Source: Mesostigma viride (Eukaryota > Streptophyta > Mesostigmatophyceae > Mesostigmatales > Mesostigmataceae). Taken from it: DNA of 64,000 bases. The notes beneath the pieces were generated by a model. It was not told the origin of the DNA. It searched no databases and saw only the letters and a program-made list of their open reading frames with translations. Within the stretch, counting starts at the first letter, position 1, and the number at the start of each line of letters is the position of its first letter. Location: positions 1,667,223 to 1,731,222 of the forward strand of contig RPFO01000050.1 of NCBI GenBank assembly GCA_009746045.1. Reading direction: 5' to 3'. The position numbers were made by a program, and so were the translations under genes. Shown here piece after piece: positions 56,819 to 64,000 of the stretch.

Positions 56819-57073
56819 ATGGATGCGGCTGAAGGGGATCAATCTAGAAGTAGATCCCCCAGAATCGTGACGTCACATGAGAGTTCTCCAATCAAATCAA
56901 ATCTCAGGCCAGAAGACGCGTCTGAGGTAGGCGTCCATCAGATTTTGTTCCGAAAAAACGAACCTTTTGCAAAAAATCTAGCATTCAAGAAGACGGACGC
57001 GTATGGACGACCAACATCGAGGTGCTTGTTTATTCTTGGGCTCAAAAAGCGCTGCATATCGAGAGATGCATGA
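56819..57073 (+). CDS. N-terminal segment probably belonging to the following SLATT-like gene
   Basis: 84 codons from ATG 56819, Ser/Arg-rich and disordered at first (SRSRSPRIVTSHESSPIKSN), then KNEPFAKNLAFKKTDAY. Before it ends, the sequence passes into a region where a third frame reads VLVYSWAQKAL, the 'W...KA' helix that normally precedes SLATT helices. One or two small frameshifts between 57000 and 57060 would link it to 57003-57590. Confidence 0.35.
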   Translation: MDAAEGDQSRSRSPRIVTSHESSPIKSNLRPEDASEVGVHQILFRKNEPFAKNLAFKKTDAYGRPTSRCLFILGLKKRCISRDA

Positions 57074-57590
57074 CATGGCAGCGAGTCGTGCTGACTTTTT
57101 AGGAAACCTGATTGGTCTACCCGTGATTCTTCTAACAGCTAGTGCAGGAACCGCATCTTTTGCAAGTAGGAGACAAGATCGATGCAACAACCGAGATTTA
57201 CTCACGATATACGTCGGAGTCGCCAGCATGGTCTCGTCCGCTCTAACGGGAATTCAGAATTTTCTGAAGTTCCATCAAAAGGCTGAAAAGCATCGTCAGA
57301 TGTCCAACCGTTTTTCGTCGTTTTATCGGGAAGTAGATGTGGAACTAACAAAATCACGCCAGCATCGCCTAGATCCGTTCGAGTTCGTCCAAACTTTACG
57401 ACTTACGCTTGACCGGCTTTTGTCAGAGGATCCGCCGATACCGGCCACCGTCCGGCGTAAGCACAAAAGACTTAAATCTCGCGCCGTAACCGATACTACG
57501 AACAACAATCCCCACACTCCGGGCATGCCACAAGTAGTCGTGGATAAGGACCAGGACGCAAACGAAGTTCGTACGATCAAAAAACTCTGA
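57003..57590 (+). CDS. SLATT-like two-transmembrane protein
   Basis: 195 codons open. YREMHDMAASRADFLGNLIG leads into a first hydrophobic helix (LPVILLTASAGTASF), and LLTIYVGVASMVSSALTGIQ forms the second. They are followed by FLKFHQKAEKHRQMSNRFSS and YREVDVEL, the charged helix typical of the SLATT superfamily. In bacteria SLATT proteins are membrane effectors of nucleotide-signalling conflict systems; related proteins also occur in giant viruses with unknown role. The tail (VRRKHKRLKSRAVTDTT...) is basic and disordered. The first 20 codons may be out of the true frame. Confidence 0.6.
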   Translation: MDDQHRGACLFLGSKSAAYREMHDMAASRADFLGNLIGLPVILLTASAGTASFASRRQDRCNNRDLLTIYVGVASMVSSALTGIQNFLKFHQKAEKHRQMSNRFSSFYREVDVELTKSRQHRLDPFEFVQTLRLTLDRLLSEDPPIPATVRRKHKRLKSRAVTDTTNNNPHTPGMPQVVVDKDQDANEVRTIKKL

Positions 57591-57605
57591 CCGTATGGTA
57601 TCGAA

Positions 57606-57794
57606 ATGCGCGCTATATCGATCGCAGTTTATTTCTTAAGCGTGTACATGCTACTGGTCGCCCGACCACGGTGCATGTTTGAAGAGAACGGAGATCCTAT
57701 ACCTTTTGGCGTCGGAGAAAATCAGACGCTTCTACCTTTTTGGCTCGTAGCTCTATCGCTTGCGTTGTACGTATCTGTACTTACGTCAAAGTAA
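57606..57794 (+). CDS. small conserved-looking membrane protein
   Basis: 62 aa: hydrophobic N-terminus (AISIAVYFLSVYMLLVA), a short loop FEENGDPIPFGVGENQTLLP, and a second helix (FWLVALSLALYVSVL). The 'FG.G...TL.P.W' loop between two helices is reminiscent of small virion membrane proteins seen across nucleocytoviruses; the match is from memory of the pattern. Start ATG 57606, 15 bases after the SLATT-like gene. Confidence 0.55.
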   Translation: MRAISIAVYFLSVYMLLVARPRCMFEENGDPIPFGVGENQTLLPFWLVALSLALYVSVLTSK

Positions 57795-57795
57795 A

Positions 57796-58038
57796 ATGGA
57801 CACTCTCAACTTGACAGGGTATGACGTCACGAGCGAAAACTTAGAGCCAGTGATCGATGATCTTCCTGACGGCTTTCAAAGCTATTACCGGGACGACTTG
57901 CTAAATCTCTATCTTGCACTGCGTGAAATGATAGAAGCCTCGGGGCTTCCTTTTCTAAAAAACGCGAATTTCTCTGATTTTTGCGACTTCGTGGCGTCAT
58001 TTTCAATCGCTCCGGAATATATTCGTCCTGATTATTAG
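57796..58038 (+). CDS. hypothetical acidic protein
   Basis: 80 aa from ATG 57796, one base after the previous stop. Acidic and helical (DGFQSYYRDDLLNLYLALRE), no membrane segment. Not recognised; tight packing suggests co-expression with the neighbours. Confidence 0.55.
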   Translation: MDTLNLTGYDVTSENLEPVIDDLPDGFQSYYRDDLLNLYLALREMIEASGLPFLKNANFSDFCDFVASFSIAPEYIRPDY

Positions 58039-58043
58039 AAAGT

Positions 58044-58735
58044 ATGAGCCTCGTGTTTCACCGATTTGATGGAAACACGAGCGACTTGGGAGTAAACATC
58101 GTCCCTGCCATCACGTCGCCGCTAATCACAGAGGTGCCGCCCGCATACCTCTTACCATCGGACGAGGTGATCGTCACGCCGATCCGTTCGTCTCTTCTCG
58201 TTATCCCCCAGAGGGTGATGGAGCAACGAGAAGTGGCTGTCGTATCAGGGAGCAGCATCACGTACTGTCCTTACACCGGGTGCGCTACCACGTATCCGTT
58301 CGACGTTCGAACAACTGGGCTCGTCGAAAACAGCAATACGTTGCTCATTGACCCCGTAGACGGGTCGCTTTTGAGCCAGATTTCAGGAAAGTTTGTGTAT
58401 GGTCCGAAGTCTGGCGTGGAAGTTCCTCGATCCCCCTGTGTCGTTTGCCCATATAACGCTATAATGTCTTTACACCGACCTGAAACGACAATCAGTGATT
58501 TAAACGGTTTTTCGAACCGTTTGTTTTTCTTCACGGAGACAAAGCGGACGGAGACAACGAGAGATACTCTTCCTCCCACTTCAACGAGTATAAGACAAAG
58601 CGCGACCCGATGTTCCCTGTCAAACACCCGTATCGAGTCGGGTCCACGGTCCATCCAAAGCACACTGGGTATGTCGACCTAGAAGACCCGAGCGGGCGTT
58701 CTACCCGGGAAAACCGAGAAAGTTTGGTGACGTGA
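58044..58735 (+). pseudogene. hypothetical protein, frameshifted near its end
   Basis: From ATG 58044 the frame encodes a beta-rich protein with two cysteine pairs (YCPYTGC, CVVCPYN). At the T5 run 58524-58528 the natural frame appears to change: the next frame reads HGDKADGDNERYSSSHFNEY and continues to a TGA at 58733, whereas the original frame turns Ser/Thr/Arg-rich and ends at 58682. The cysteine pairs could bind zinc. Family not recognised. Confidence 0.5.
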
Positions 58736-58851
58736 CCTCCCTTTTTCGGTATCACTTCCCTTGCCGATGTATGCATTCGCATACGACGCATTTAGTGACG
58801 AATTTAAAGACCGGGTGTTCGGCAAAAAGATTTATAAATCGTTTGTTGTGT

Positions 58852-58859
58852 TATATAAA
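58852..58859 (+). promoter_or_regulatory. TATA-like promoter element
   Basis: TATATAAA four bases before ATG 58864. Confidence 0.4.
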
Positions 58860-58863
58860 TGGA

Positions 58864-60012
58864 ATGAGTGCTGCTTTGGGTCTAGGAATCGGGCTGATCG
58901 TCGCGGCAGGAGTGTACGTCGCTTACCAGGTTGCTCAGAACGAACCGGACAAAGAAGACAATAACGACGGCGAAAAGGAGGATCAAGATAAAGAAAAGAT
59001 ACTCAAGAAAGAAAAGGATGTCATGGACGACGCTGCTGCTGAAGAGTTAGCCGCATCGCTTATGAGAGATATTCAACCTAAAAGCTACAAAGATATGACG
59101 GAAATGGAGCTTTCCAACGAGTTAACAAAGATTTTGAAGATCACTGGTGGTCAAAGGGAAGACCCGAGGGCCAAAGAAATATTAGAAGAGATGCGAATTC
59201 GTACTGCCAATAAAACGGATCACCTTGCTTTGCCGTCTTCAGCGGACATTGCTGCTCTTGACGCTGCCTCCCAGATGACAGGCGTCGAGAATCTCAACTT
59301 CGAAACACTGTCACATATCCAAAGAATGTATCGTGCCATTTTTCGATATTCGGCTTCTAATATTCGTTCTAAATTGCTTGACGGTCTCGAGAAAAACGCC
59401 TCCGCGGAAGCTGATCGACTACGAAGCCTCCGCGACGCATTGGCTGAGAATAGCGAGCCGCGAAAGGTGGCAAATGACAACGTGAACAAATTCACACGCG
59501 ATTGGAGCGCGTGGTATTCTGTCATGAGGTCCTACCTCTACACGGGAGATGCTCCTTTTCGGAGTTACAATGCCATGGCGCGTTTTTTTATTGATTTAGG
59601 GGTCATGGATAAGTTTGATTTGTATGTTTCCAACTTATACAGTTTTATCAGCGTTGACACGAGCACGCGGCCTCAGAAAACTTTAGAATGGGTCGACTCC
59701 GAGAAGTTTAAGCTTGAAGCTCCCGGAAGCAAGTTCGTAACGCCTGTTGTAACAACTTCAGACGCAGCGTTACGTTCTGCCCTAAAAAAGGCGGGGCTTG
59801 CCGTGTTTGATGTCGAGGAAAAGGAGAAGCAAGCCGCATACGACAACGCAGATGTAAACGACATTTCGGGTCGTGCAGCGCTGAAGGTTTCCTTGGACGA
59901 CTACAAGCGCTACAAGGCGTCGACACTGTCCACGTTCAATTCGGCTGTCGACAAAGAACCTAAGGCTAGCATGTTCATCGCATTATGGTCGTTTTTGATG
60001 CAACGAGTGTGA
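58864..60012 (+). CDS. N-terminally anchored helical protein
   Basis: 382 aa from ATG 58864. A single hydrophobic helix at the very N-terminus (ALGLGIGLIVAAGVYVAYQV) is followed by a strongly charged acidic/basic stretch (KEDNNDGEKEDQDKEKILKK) and a long alpha-helical domain. Probably a membrane-tethered virion or factory protein; not recognised. The in-frame region before 58864 is not credible coding sequence. Confidence 0.65.
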   Translation: MSAALGLGIGLIVAAGVYVAYQVAQNEPDKEDNNDGEKEDQDKEKILKKEKDVMDDAAAEELAASLMRDIQPKSYKDMTEMELSNELTKILKITGGQREDPRAKEILEEMRIRTANKTDHLALPSSADIAALDAASQMTGVENLNFETLSHIQRMYRAIFRYSASNIRSKLLDGLEKNASAEADRLRSLRDALAENSEPRKVANDNVNKFTRDWSAWYSVMRSYLYTGDAPFRSYNAMARFFIDLGVMDKFDLYVSNLYSFISVDTSTRPQKTLEWVDSEKFKLEAPGSKFVTPVVTTSDAALRSALKKAGLAVFDVEEKEKQAAYDNADVNDISGRAALKVSLDDYKRYKASTLSTFNSAVDKEPKASMFIALWSFLMQRV

Positions 60013-60014
60013 CA

Positions 60015-60125
60015 ATGGAAACCGTCATCAAGTTTGTAAGCGACCCTTCGGAATGGGGTCTTAGTTCCAGGGACAACATTAACAAGTTCCGTTCATTTAT
60101 TAACAATAACGAATTGTTTGCTTAA
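60015..60125 (+). CDS. very small protein
   Basis: 36 codons beginning METVIKFVSDPSEWGLSSRD two bases after the previous stop and ending NNNELFA. Composition is normal for a real peptide. Not recognised. Confidence 0.35.
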   Translation: METVIKFVSDPSEWGLSSRDNINKFRSFINNNELFA

Positions 60126-60147
60126 TCATAATACAAATGATAATCCA

Positions 60148-60339
60148 ATGCTTAAAAAGTACATGGGAGACATTCTTTCTTGCAATCATATCATTTTACA
60201 TCGGGGTGGTTCTAATTCCTCCAACCCCCAAACAGCAACAAATATGCAGAACCTTCCTAGTAGAATCTTCATCGCGTTGGGTTTTCTTTCGATGATACCC
60301 TCTCTTGTCTGCATCGGGGTGATGGCTACCAAAACGTGA
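60148..60339 (+). CDS. possible small membrane protein, frame uncertain
   Basis: ATG 60148 opens 63 codons ending in a membrane-like helix (SRIFIALGFLSMIPSLVCIG). In an overlapping frame, ATG 60137 to 60295 also encodes a convincing helix (TFFLAIISFYIGVVLIPPTP). A two-helix protein split by a frameshift would explain both. The interval 60340-60447 holds nothing recognisable. Confidence 0.35.
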   Translation: MLKKYMGDILSCNHIILHRGGSNSSNPQTATNMQNLPSRIFIALGFLSMIPSLVCIGVMATKT

Positions 60340-60447
60340 AGTTCTGGACATCTTTGTGAACGACCTCAGAGGCCTCAGGCGTGCTTGGTGGAGGTGATGG
60401 TTCCTTGATCGGATCTCGATCGAGGAATGGGAACGGTTCTTCGAGCG

Positions 60448-61209
60448 TTACCGATTTTCTTTCTTAGGCGTTTTCGTTTCCGAATCCGTATCCGAAGTTG
60501 TCGGGGAAGGAGAGTCGGAAGCCGCGAACACACCGGTCTTGTCAAGGTAGTCGATGCCTCCTTTTGCGTCGATCTCCATCCATTCATTGCGAAAGGACTG
60601 CATCACAGGAAAGTACTTACGAAACCAGTCCCGGTCCCGCCGAATCTCGAGAATGTCTAAAACCTGCTCGGTCCATGTCGTGGCAGGGGAAAACTGCACA
60701 AAGTGCGCGATCTCGAGGTTCAATATCTCCAACAGTATTTGGACCTGCGGGATGTAATACTTAGGGCACTCGTGCGTGATTTTGCGCTTCATAGGACACT
60801 TGATTTCGACCAAAATTCCGTCCGTTGTCACTCTGTCTGGGCTTCCGCCGAGCCAGGGGTGGAGAGGGTGCGCGATGAGGCCGAAACAGAGACACTTTTT
60901 GCCCGTCTTCTTGGAGTACTCTTCTGCAGCGATGTCTTCGTTGTCATTTCCCCACTTGGTGGCAGCGTTACCGTGAAAAGCGTACTTTTGGTCTCCGAGT
61001 TTTTTTCGGAGGAGCTTCTTGCGGCTTTGATACGGGTTCCATCCAATTGCCGCCGCCAGATCCGACGCAGTCAACATCTTGTCTCGTATCGCGTACCACT
61101 CGGGACTCTTCTGCGGAGGCGCCTTGACTCGCATGAGTTCGATAACGGCAGGATGGATTTCAGAGTCCATCAAGCCGTGGACCGCAACTTGCGATATTCC
61201 GCTTCCCAT
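60448..61209 (-). CDS. YqaJ-type (lambda exonuclease-like) nuclease
   Basis: 253 aa from ATG 61209. The YqaJ/PD-(D/E)xK pattern is clear: SPEWYAIRDKMLTASDLAAA (opening helix and strand), WGNDNEDIAAEEY (E), GGSPDRVTTDGILVEIKCP (catalytic D...ExK), and YYIPQVQILLEIL (the Q helix). Such nucleases resect DNA ends for recombination in giant viruses and phages. The C-terminal 40 residues are an acidic, Ser/Thr-rich tail. It lies just downstream of the RuvC-type resolvase on the same strand, pointing to a recombination or genome-processing unit. Confidence 0.8.
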   Translation of the reverse strand: MGSGISQVAVHGLMDSEIHPAVIELMRVKAPPQKSPEWYAIRDKMLTASDLAAAIGWNPYQSRKKLLRKKLGDQKYAFHGNAATKWGNDNEDIAAEEYSKKTGKKCLCFGLIAHPLHPWLGGSPDRVTTDGILVEIKCPMKRKITHECPKYYIPQVQILLEILNLEIAHFVQFSPATTWTEQVLDILEIRRDRDWFRKYFPVMQSFRNEWMEIDAKGGIDYLDKTGVFAASDSPSPTTSDTDSETKTPKKENR

Positions 61210-61232
61210 CCTCGCCGATTTTTTGCGTCTCC

Positions 61233-61817
61233 TTACAGACGAACAAATTTTTTTCGACTTACCTCTCTCGTTTTTAAAAAACAAGAGAGCCCTTGCAAAA
61301 GTGCGTCCGCGGCGTCGTCTTTCTTACCAAGACCCTCAAAAAACTCGATCCATGCGGGCAGCTTTTGCAGGATTTTGGTAACTTGCTCGATGGAAACTTT
61401 CTTGTTGTATCTGTACTTGTCTTTAAGGTCGCAGACGATTTCAGGGCCCGTGTAGACTTTCAATTTGTGAGCCGGAGAGTAGAGATTGGTTTGGATTTCT
61501 GTCGATTTAAATAGGTTGTGACACTCGAAAAAGGACATGATGACGTAAGAGAGAGCTTTCATCTTGGCGTTCGTGTTCGGCTGACGTTCGATGACGACTC
61601 GGTCCGCCGTTCCCAACCATCCGATTCGCTCGTTTAGAGTTTTCAATACCTTTTTACACGCGTCATCCAAAGACGTAGCGCCGAGGTTGATGAGTTCCCA
61701 CTTGAGAATTTCGAACTTGATATTGCTTGCAAACTCATTTGATTCTAGCTCTTCTTCGGAGTTTAGGAAGCAATAGGATAAGTTCGCGATCCCCACGTCA
61801 AAACTTACCAACTTCAT
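61233..61817 (-). CDS. RuvC-like Holliday-junction resolvase (poxvirus A22 family)
   Basis: 194 aa. The RNase H-fold acid residues are in place: FDVGIANLSY (first Asp), VVIERQP (Glu), and KKDDAADALLQG (last Asp pair). This is the A22-type resolvase that processes branched replication intermediates before packaging. The gene is followed 23 bases later by the YqaJ nuclease and is divergent from the 61846 gene. Confidence 0.85.
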   Translation of the reverse strand: MKLVSFDVGIANLSYCFLNSEEELESNEFASNIKFEILKWELINLGATSLDDACKKVLKTLNERIGWLGTADRVVIERQPNTNAKMKALSYVIMSFFECHNLFKSTEIQTNLYSPAHKLKVYTGPEIVCDLKDKYRYNKKVSIEQVTKILQKLPAWIEFFEGLGKKDDAADALLQGLSCFLKTREVSRKKFVRL

Positions 61818-61834
61818 GGCTCACAATTCTCGCA

Positions 61835-61840
61835 TATATA
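61835..61840 (+). promoter_or_regulatory. TATA-like promoter element
   Basis: TATATA five bases before ATG 61846. It supports that start rather than the ATG at 61816, which overlaps the resolvase start codon. Confidence 0.4.
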
Positions 61841-61845
61841 GTATC

Positions 61846-62358
61846 ATGATTCCGATAAACGTACCTTTCAACATTTCATATGCGGACTTTGTTGGCGGAA
61901 CCACAACCGCCATCGGAAGGCTAGAAGACAAAAAACTAGTGGAAAAAATGTACCCTGTTTATCGAAAATTTTTGTCGGGTCAAAACCTAGACGCTATCAA
62001 GAACAGGTTCCGGTGCACCTATCGGGTCGACATCCCGATCGATAAAATCGTTCAGAAAGCGAGAATGACGTACGAGTCTCGTAACGATATAAAGCTACTT
62101 GAACGACGATCTGTCACTCGTAAAAGCTGCGAGGATCAATGGGATCTCATTGAGGAACTTAATAAGGACTTGTGGGAAAAACTGAAAAGAGATAGGAGCG
62201 AGTTTTCCAATACGGAATACTTTGAGAGGCTTATTGCCGTGGCGCTTGGCGAATCAAATTTGGGATCTTTTGTGAACGCACTTCCTCAGTACACAGTCGC
62301 GACTCTTCGTAATAATCAGACGGATCCGATTATTATCGACCGGATTATCGAAGCTTAG
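61846..62358 (+). CDS. hypothetical protein
   Basis: 170 aa from ATG 61846, chosen because a TATA-like box precedes it. Soluble, helical and charged (KSCEDQWDLIEELNKDLWEK); opens MIPINVPFNISYADFVGGTT. Not recognised. The upstream ATG 61816 would add ten residues. Confidence 0.6.
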   Translation: MIPINVPFNISYADFVGGTTTAIGRLEDKKLVEKMYPVYRKFLSGQNLDAIKNRFRCTYRVDIPIDKIVQKARMTYESRNDIKLLERRSVTRKSCEDQWDLIEELNKDLWEKLKRDRSEFSNTEYFERLIAVALGESNLGSFVNALPQYTVATLRNNQTDPIIIDRIIEA

Positions 62359-62387
62359 AAGAAAATTTTGATTCGTATTGAAAAGGA

Positions 62388-63164
62388 ATGAAGTGCGGTG
62401 AGAAGACCAAAAGCGGAGGTCGATGTCTAAATCAGGTTTTAAGGGGCAAGAAATCGTGTCATCTCCACGTAAAAAAACACAAGGTTGCAATGGGAGGAGT
62501 TACGGAAGGAAGTCATAATCAACATGTGTCAGAAGTTCCGGAAGAAAGTTCTAATCGGCAAGTGTCAGATATTCGGGAAAGAAGTAATAATCAGCGACCA
62601 ATCAGAGTTCCGGGAATCTCTTTTGAACAACGACTGCATCAAACGCGTCGAAGTTCGCCACCTCCCAAAAATCGCGAGTTTTTAGCGCGAGTGAGGGAAC
62701 TAGAGCGGCAACGAGCGGAGGAGGAGAAAAACAACACGTTTCGATTACATGCACTACCTCCTCCTGCCTTAGTATCTGTTTTGCACGGTGTGGGCTATTC
62801 CGACATACCCGCGTTAAGGAGTACTTCCAAATATTTTTATGAACACATTCCGGGACTCCTGATGGAAGTCGATAGAGTGTACCGTGAAGAAGACGAACAG
62901 AAAATGTTGAACGCACAGATTGAATTCCAAGAAGCACAAAATTGGCGCGATTACCTCGCAGGACTTCATCTTGAAGATCCATCAGACCAGGATCTAAGAA
63001 ATTGGTTTGACGATGCTATTACCAATCAATTGGATGCCAAAGAGAAGTTGCGAATAGCAGAAGAAACATATACGGATACGGTTCGAAAGACAAATGCCGC
63101 AAGAGAATTGGTTGAATCGAATGAGGGCCATGGCGGACAACAACGAAGGTACAGGTTCGTTTAA
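62388..63164 (+). CDS. zinc-motif protein with F-box-like segment (paralog 4)
   Basis: 258 aa. The N-terminus MKCGEKTKSGGRC then CHLH repeats the C-x8-C...C-x2-H pattern of the genes at 1403, 1779-2468 and 4450. Residues 35-75 have short repeats (V(S/T)E.(P/S)..S.(N/R)(Q)). Residues about 120-155 (LHALPPPALVSVLHGVGYSD, then IPALRSTSKYF) look like an F-box. The C-terminal half is a charged helical region comparable with the end of the 2468 protein. Possible ubiquitin-ligase adaptor, by inference. Confidence 0.6.
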   Translation: MKCGEKTKSGGRCLNQVLRGKKSCHLHVKKHKVAMGGVTEGSHNQHVSEVPEESSNRQVSDIRERSNNQRPIRVPGISFEQRLHQTRRSSPPPKNREFLARVRELERQRAEEEKNNTFRLHALPPPALVSVLHGVGYSDIPALRSTSKYFYEHIPGLLMEVDRVYREEDEQKMLNAQIEFQEAQNWRDYLAGLHLEDPSDQDLRNWFDDAITNQLDAKEKLRIAEETYTDTVRKTNAARELVESNEGHGGQQRRYRFV

Positions 63165-63211
63165 AGGCTTTTGATAATTTTGACAAGAAGAATATATCAA
63201 CACGACGTCAA

Positions 63212-63910
63212 ATGGACTCCTCGGCTCATTGCGGTAAGTTGATGAACGTCAGTCTCGGCGCTCCTATCGTTTTGACTGAGGAGGAACACTTGGAGTATCA
63301 ACAAACGGGTGCCATGCCTGCTCGCGTCGTAACCGATGGCGGAACTTCTACCGCGTCTGCGATTCCAACGGTGATTGAACCAGACATGTCGCTAGCTCCT
63401 CATACTGACAAGCCTGCACTTTCAGTTGATCCCGAGGTTGTCAAGAAGCAGGTGGCCGTTGATGCGAAGGAGGACCCGGAGAACTTGCAAGTATCAAGCC
63501 AAAAGCTCGCCGTGATCAGTTTTGTGGCCCCTCCTAACGCGACTCATATCGCGATCAAAATTCGCGGGGTTTTTGACACGATCGAAGCAGCGGAAGAGCA
63601 CGCCGGGAAGTTGATGGAGAACGATCCTAATTTCGACATTTTTGTAGTTTCGATGTACAATTGGCTCGTGATGCCTGTTCCCGATGATCTTCGCGCTGGA
63701 ATCAAGCACCGATATGTTGACCAGAGGCTGGAGAAGATCATGGAGAAGTATCACACGGATCGTTTAAAGACGAAGGAGTTCAACCAGCAAAGAATCCAGG
63801 AGAGCCGTGATAACGCCGCGAAGGGCGAGGCTGGGGACGTACAAGAAGGTGCCATTCCCCACTCCATTGTGCTAGAGGGCGGAGCTCCAACTCTGGAGCC
63901 GGTCGAGTAA
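63212..63910 (+). CDS. DUF5832-like conserved nucleocytovirus protein
   Basis: 232 aa. The central part KLAVISFVAPP...IAIKIRGVFDTIEAAEEHAG and NDPNFDIFVVSMYNWLVMPV fits the family pattern '(F)VSP....ikIRGvf.t.eeA..ha..l...dp.fdIfvg.v..Wlp' that recurs in giant viruses (DUF5832). Function unknown; often virion-associated. The N-terminal 90 residues and the C-terminal tail are disordered. Confidence 0.65.
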   Translation: MDSSAHCGKLMNVSLGAPIVLTEEEHLEYQQTGAMPARVVTDGGTSTASAIPTVIEPDMSLAPHTDKPALSVDPEVVKKQVAVDAKEDPENLQVSSQKLAVISFVAPPNATHIAIKIRGVFDTIEAAEEHAGKLMENDPNFDIFVVSMYNWLVMPVPDDLRAGIKHRYVDQRLEKIMEKYHTDRLKTKEFNQQRIQESRDNAAKGEAGDVQEGAIPHSIVLEGGAPTLEPVE

Positions 63911-64000
63911 AGATCCGAATCTACCCGTAACCTCGTTTTCTCTGCACAAGCGGTCGACCCATTCTTGTTTAGGAAGTCTGAGCATGTACATCACATTTTC
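63872..64000 (-). CDS. partial gene entering from the right edge
   Basis: Minus-strand frame open from the window edge to a TAG at 63872 (at least 42 codons, containing MLRLPKQEWVDRLCRENEV). The length is too short for a firm call, and it would overlap the preceding gene by 39 bases. Confidence 0.3.
   Translation of the reverse strand, partial: ENVMYMLRLPKQEWVDRLCRENEVTGRFGSLLDRLQSWSSAL

Overview
This is a stretch of giant-virus DNA (phylum Nucleocytoviricota) that has been heavily invaded by eukaryotic-type transposable elements. The viral layer consists of densely packed, intron-poor genes on both strands, often preceded by a short TATA-like box. It includes recognisable nucleocytovirus families: a D6/D11-type SF2 helicase, an archaeo-eukaryotic primase with a UL52-type zinc region, an A22/RuvC Holliday-junction resolvase next to a YqaJ-type nuclease, two KilA-N proteins, a monomeric class II (B12-dependent) ribonucleotide reductase, a DUF5832-like protein, a PhyH-type dioxygenase and many virion-like membrane, fibre and disordered proteins. 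I cannot name the viral family with confidence.

Layout. 0-4.9 kb: PhyH enzyme, small zinc-motif proteins and the tandem KilA-N genes. 4.9-18 kb: three long proline- and charge-rich proteins sharing an N-terminal NPYL...HGPGF-like motif, one of them split by a 2.1-kb non-coding mobile element. 18-21.7 kb: small membrane and virion-like proteins. 21.7-32.2 kb: the helicase gene, cut in two by an 8.5-kb Ty1/copia-type LTR retrotransposon with identical 455-bp LTRs and an exact 5-bp target duplication. 32.3-37.1 kb: an envelope-like cluster (PAN/Apple mucin-like glycoprotein and three single-pass proteins, one with a PPSY motif). 37.1-41.4 kb: ribonucleotide reductase, whose first codons are separated from the rest by a nest of TTAA-type elements with two 184-bp palindromes and a tRNA-like core. 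41.4-52.9 kb: fibre genes, including one of about 2,800 codons with LamG and SPRY domains, broken by the inverted copy of the 2.1-kb element and by two frameshifts. 53-64 kb: replication, repair and small membrane genes.

Interpretation. Four mobile-element insertions lie inside viral coding sequence, and several genes carry frameshifts or a stop. The simplest reading is an endogenised giant virus decaying in a eukaryotic (probably protist or algal) genome. A free virus rich in transposons remains possible. Many frameshifts fall in homopolymer runs, so part of the damage may be sequencing error.
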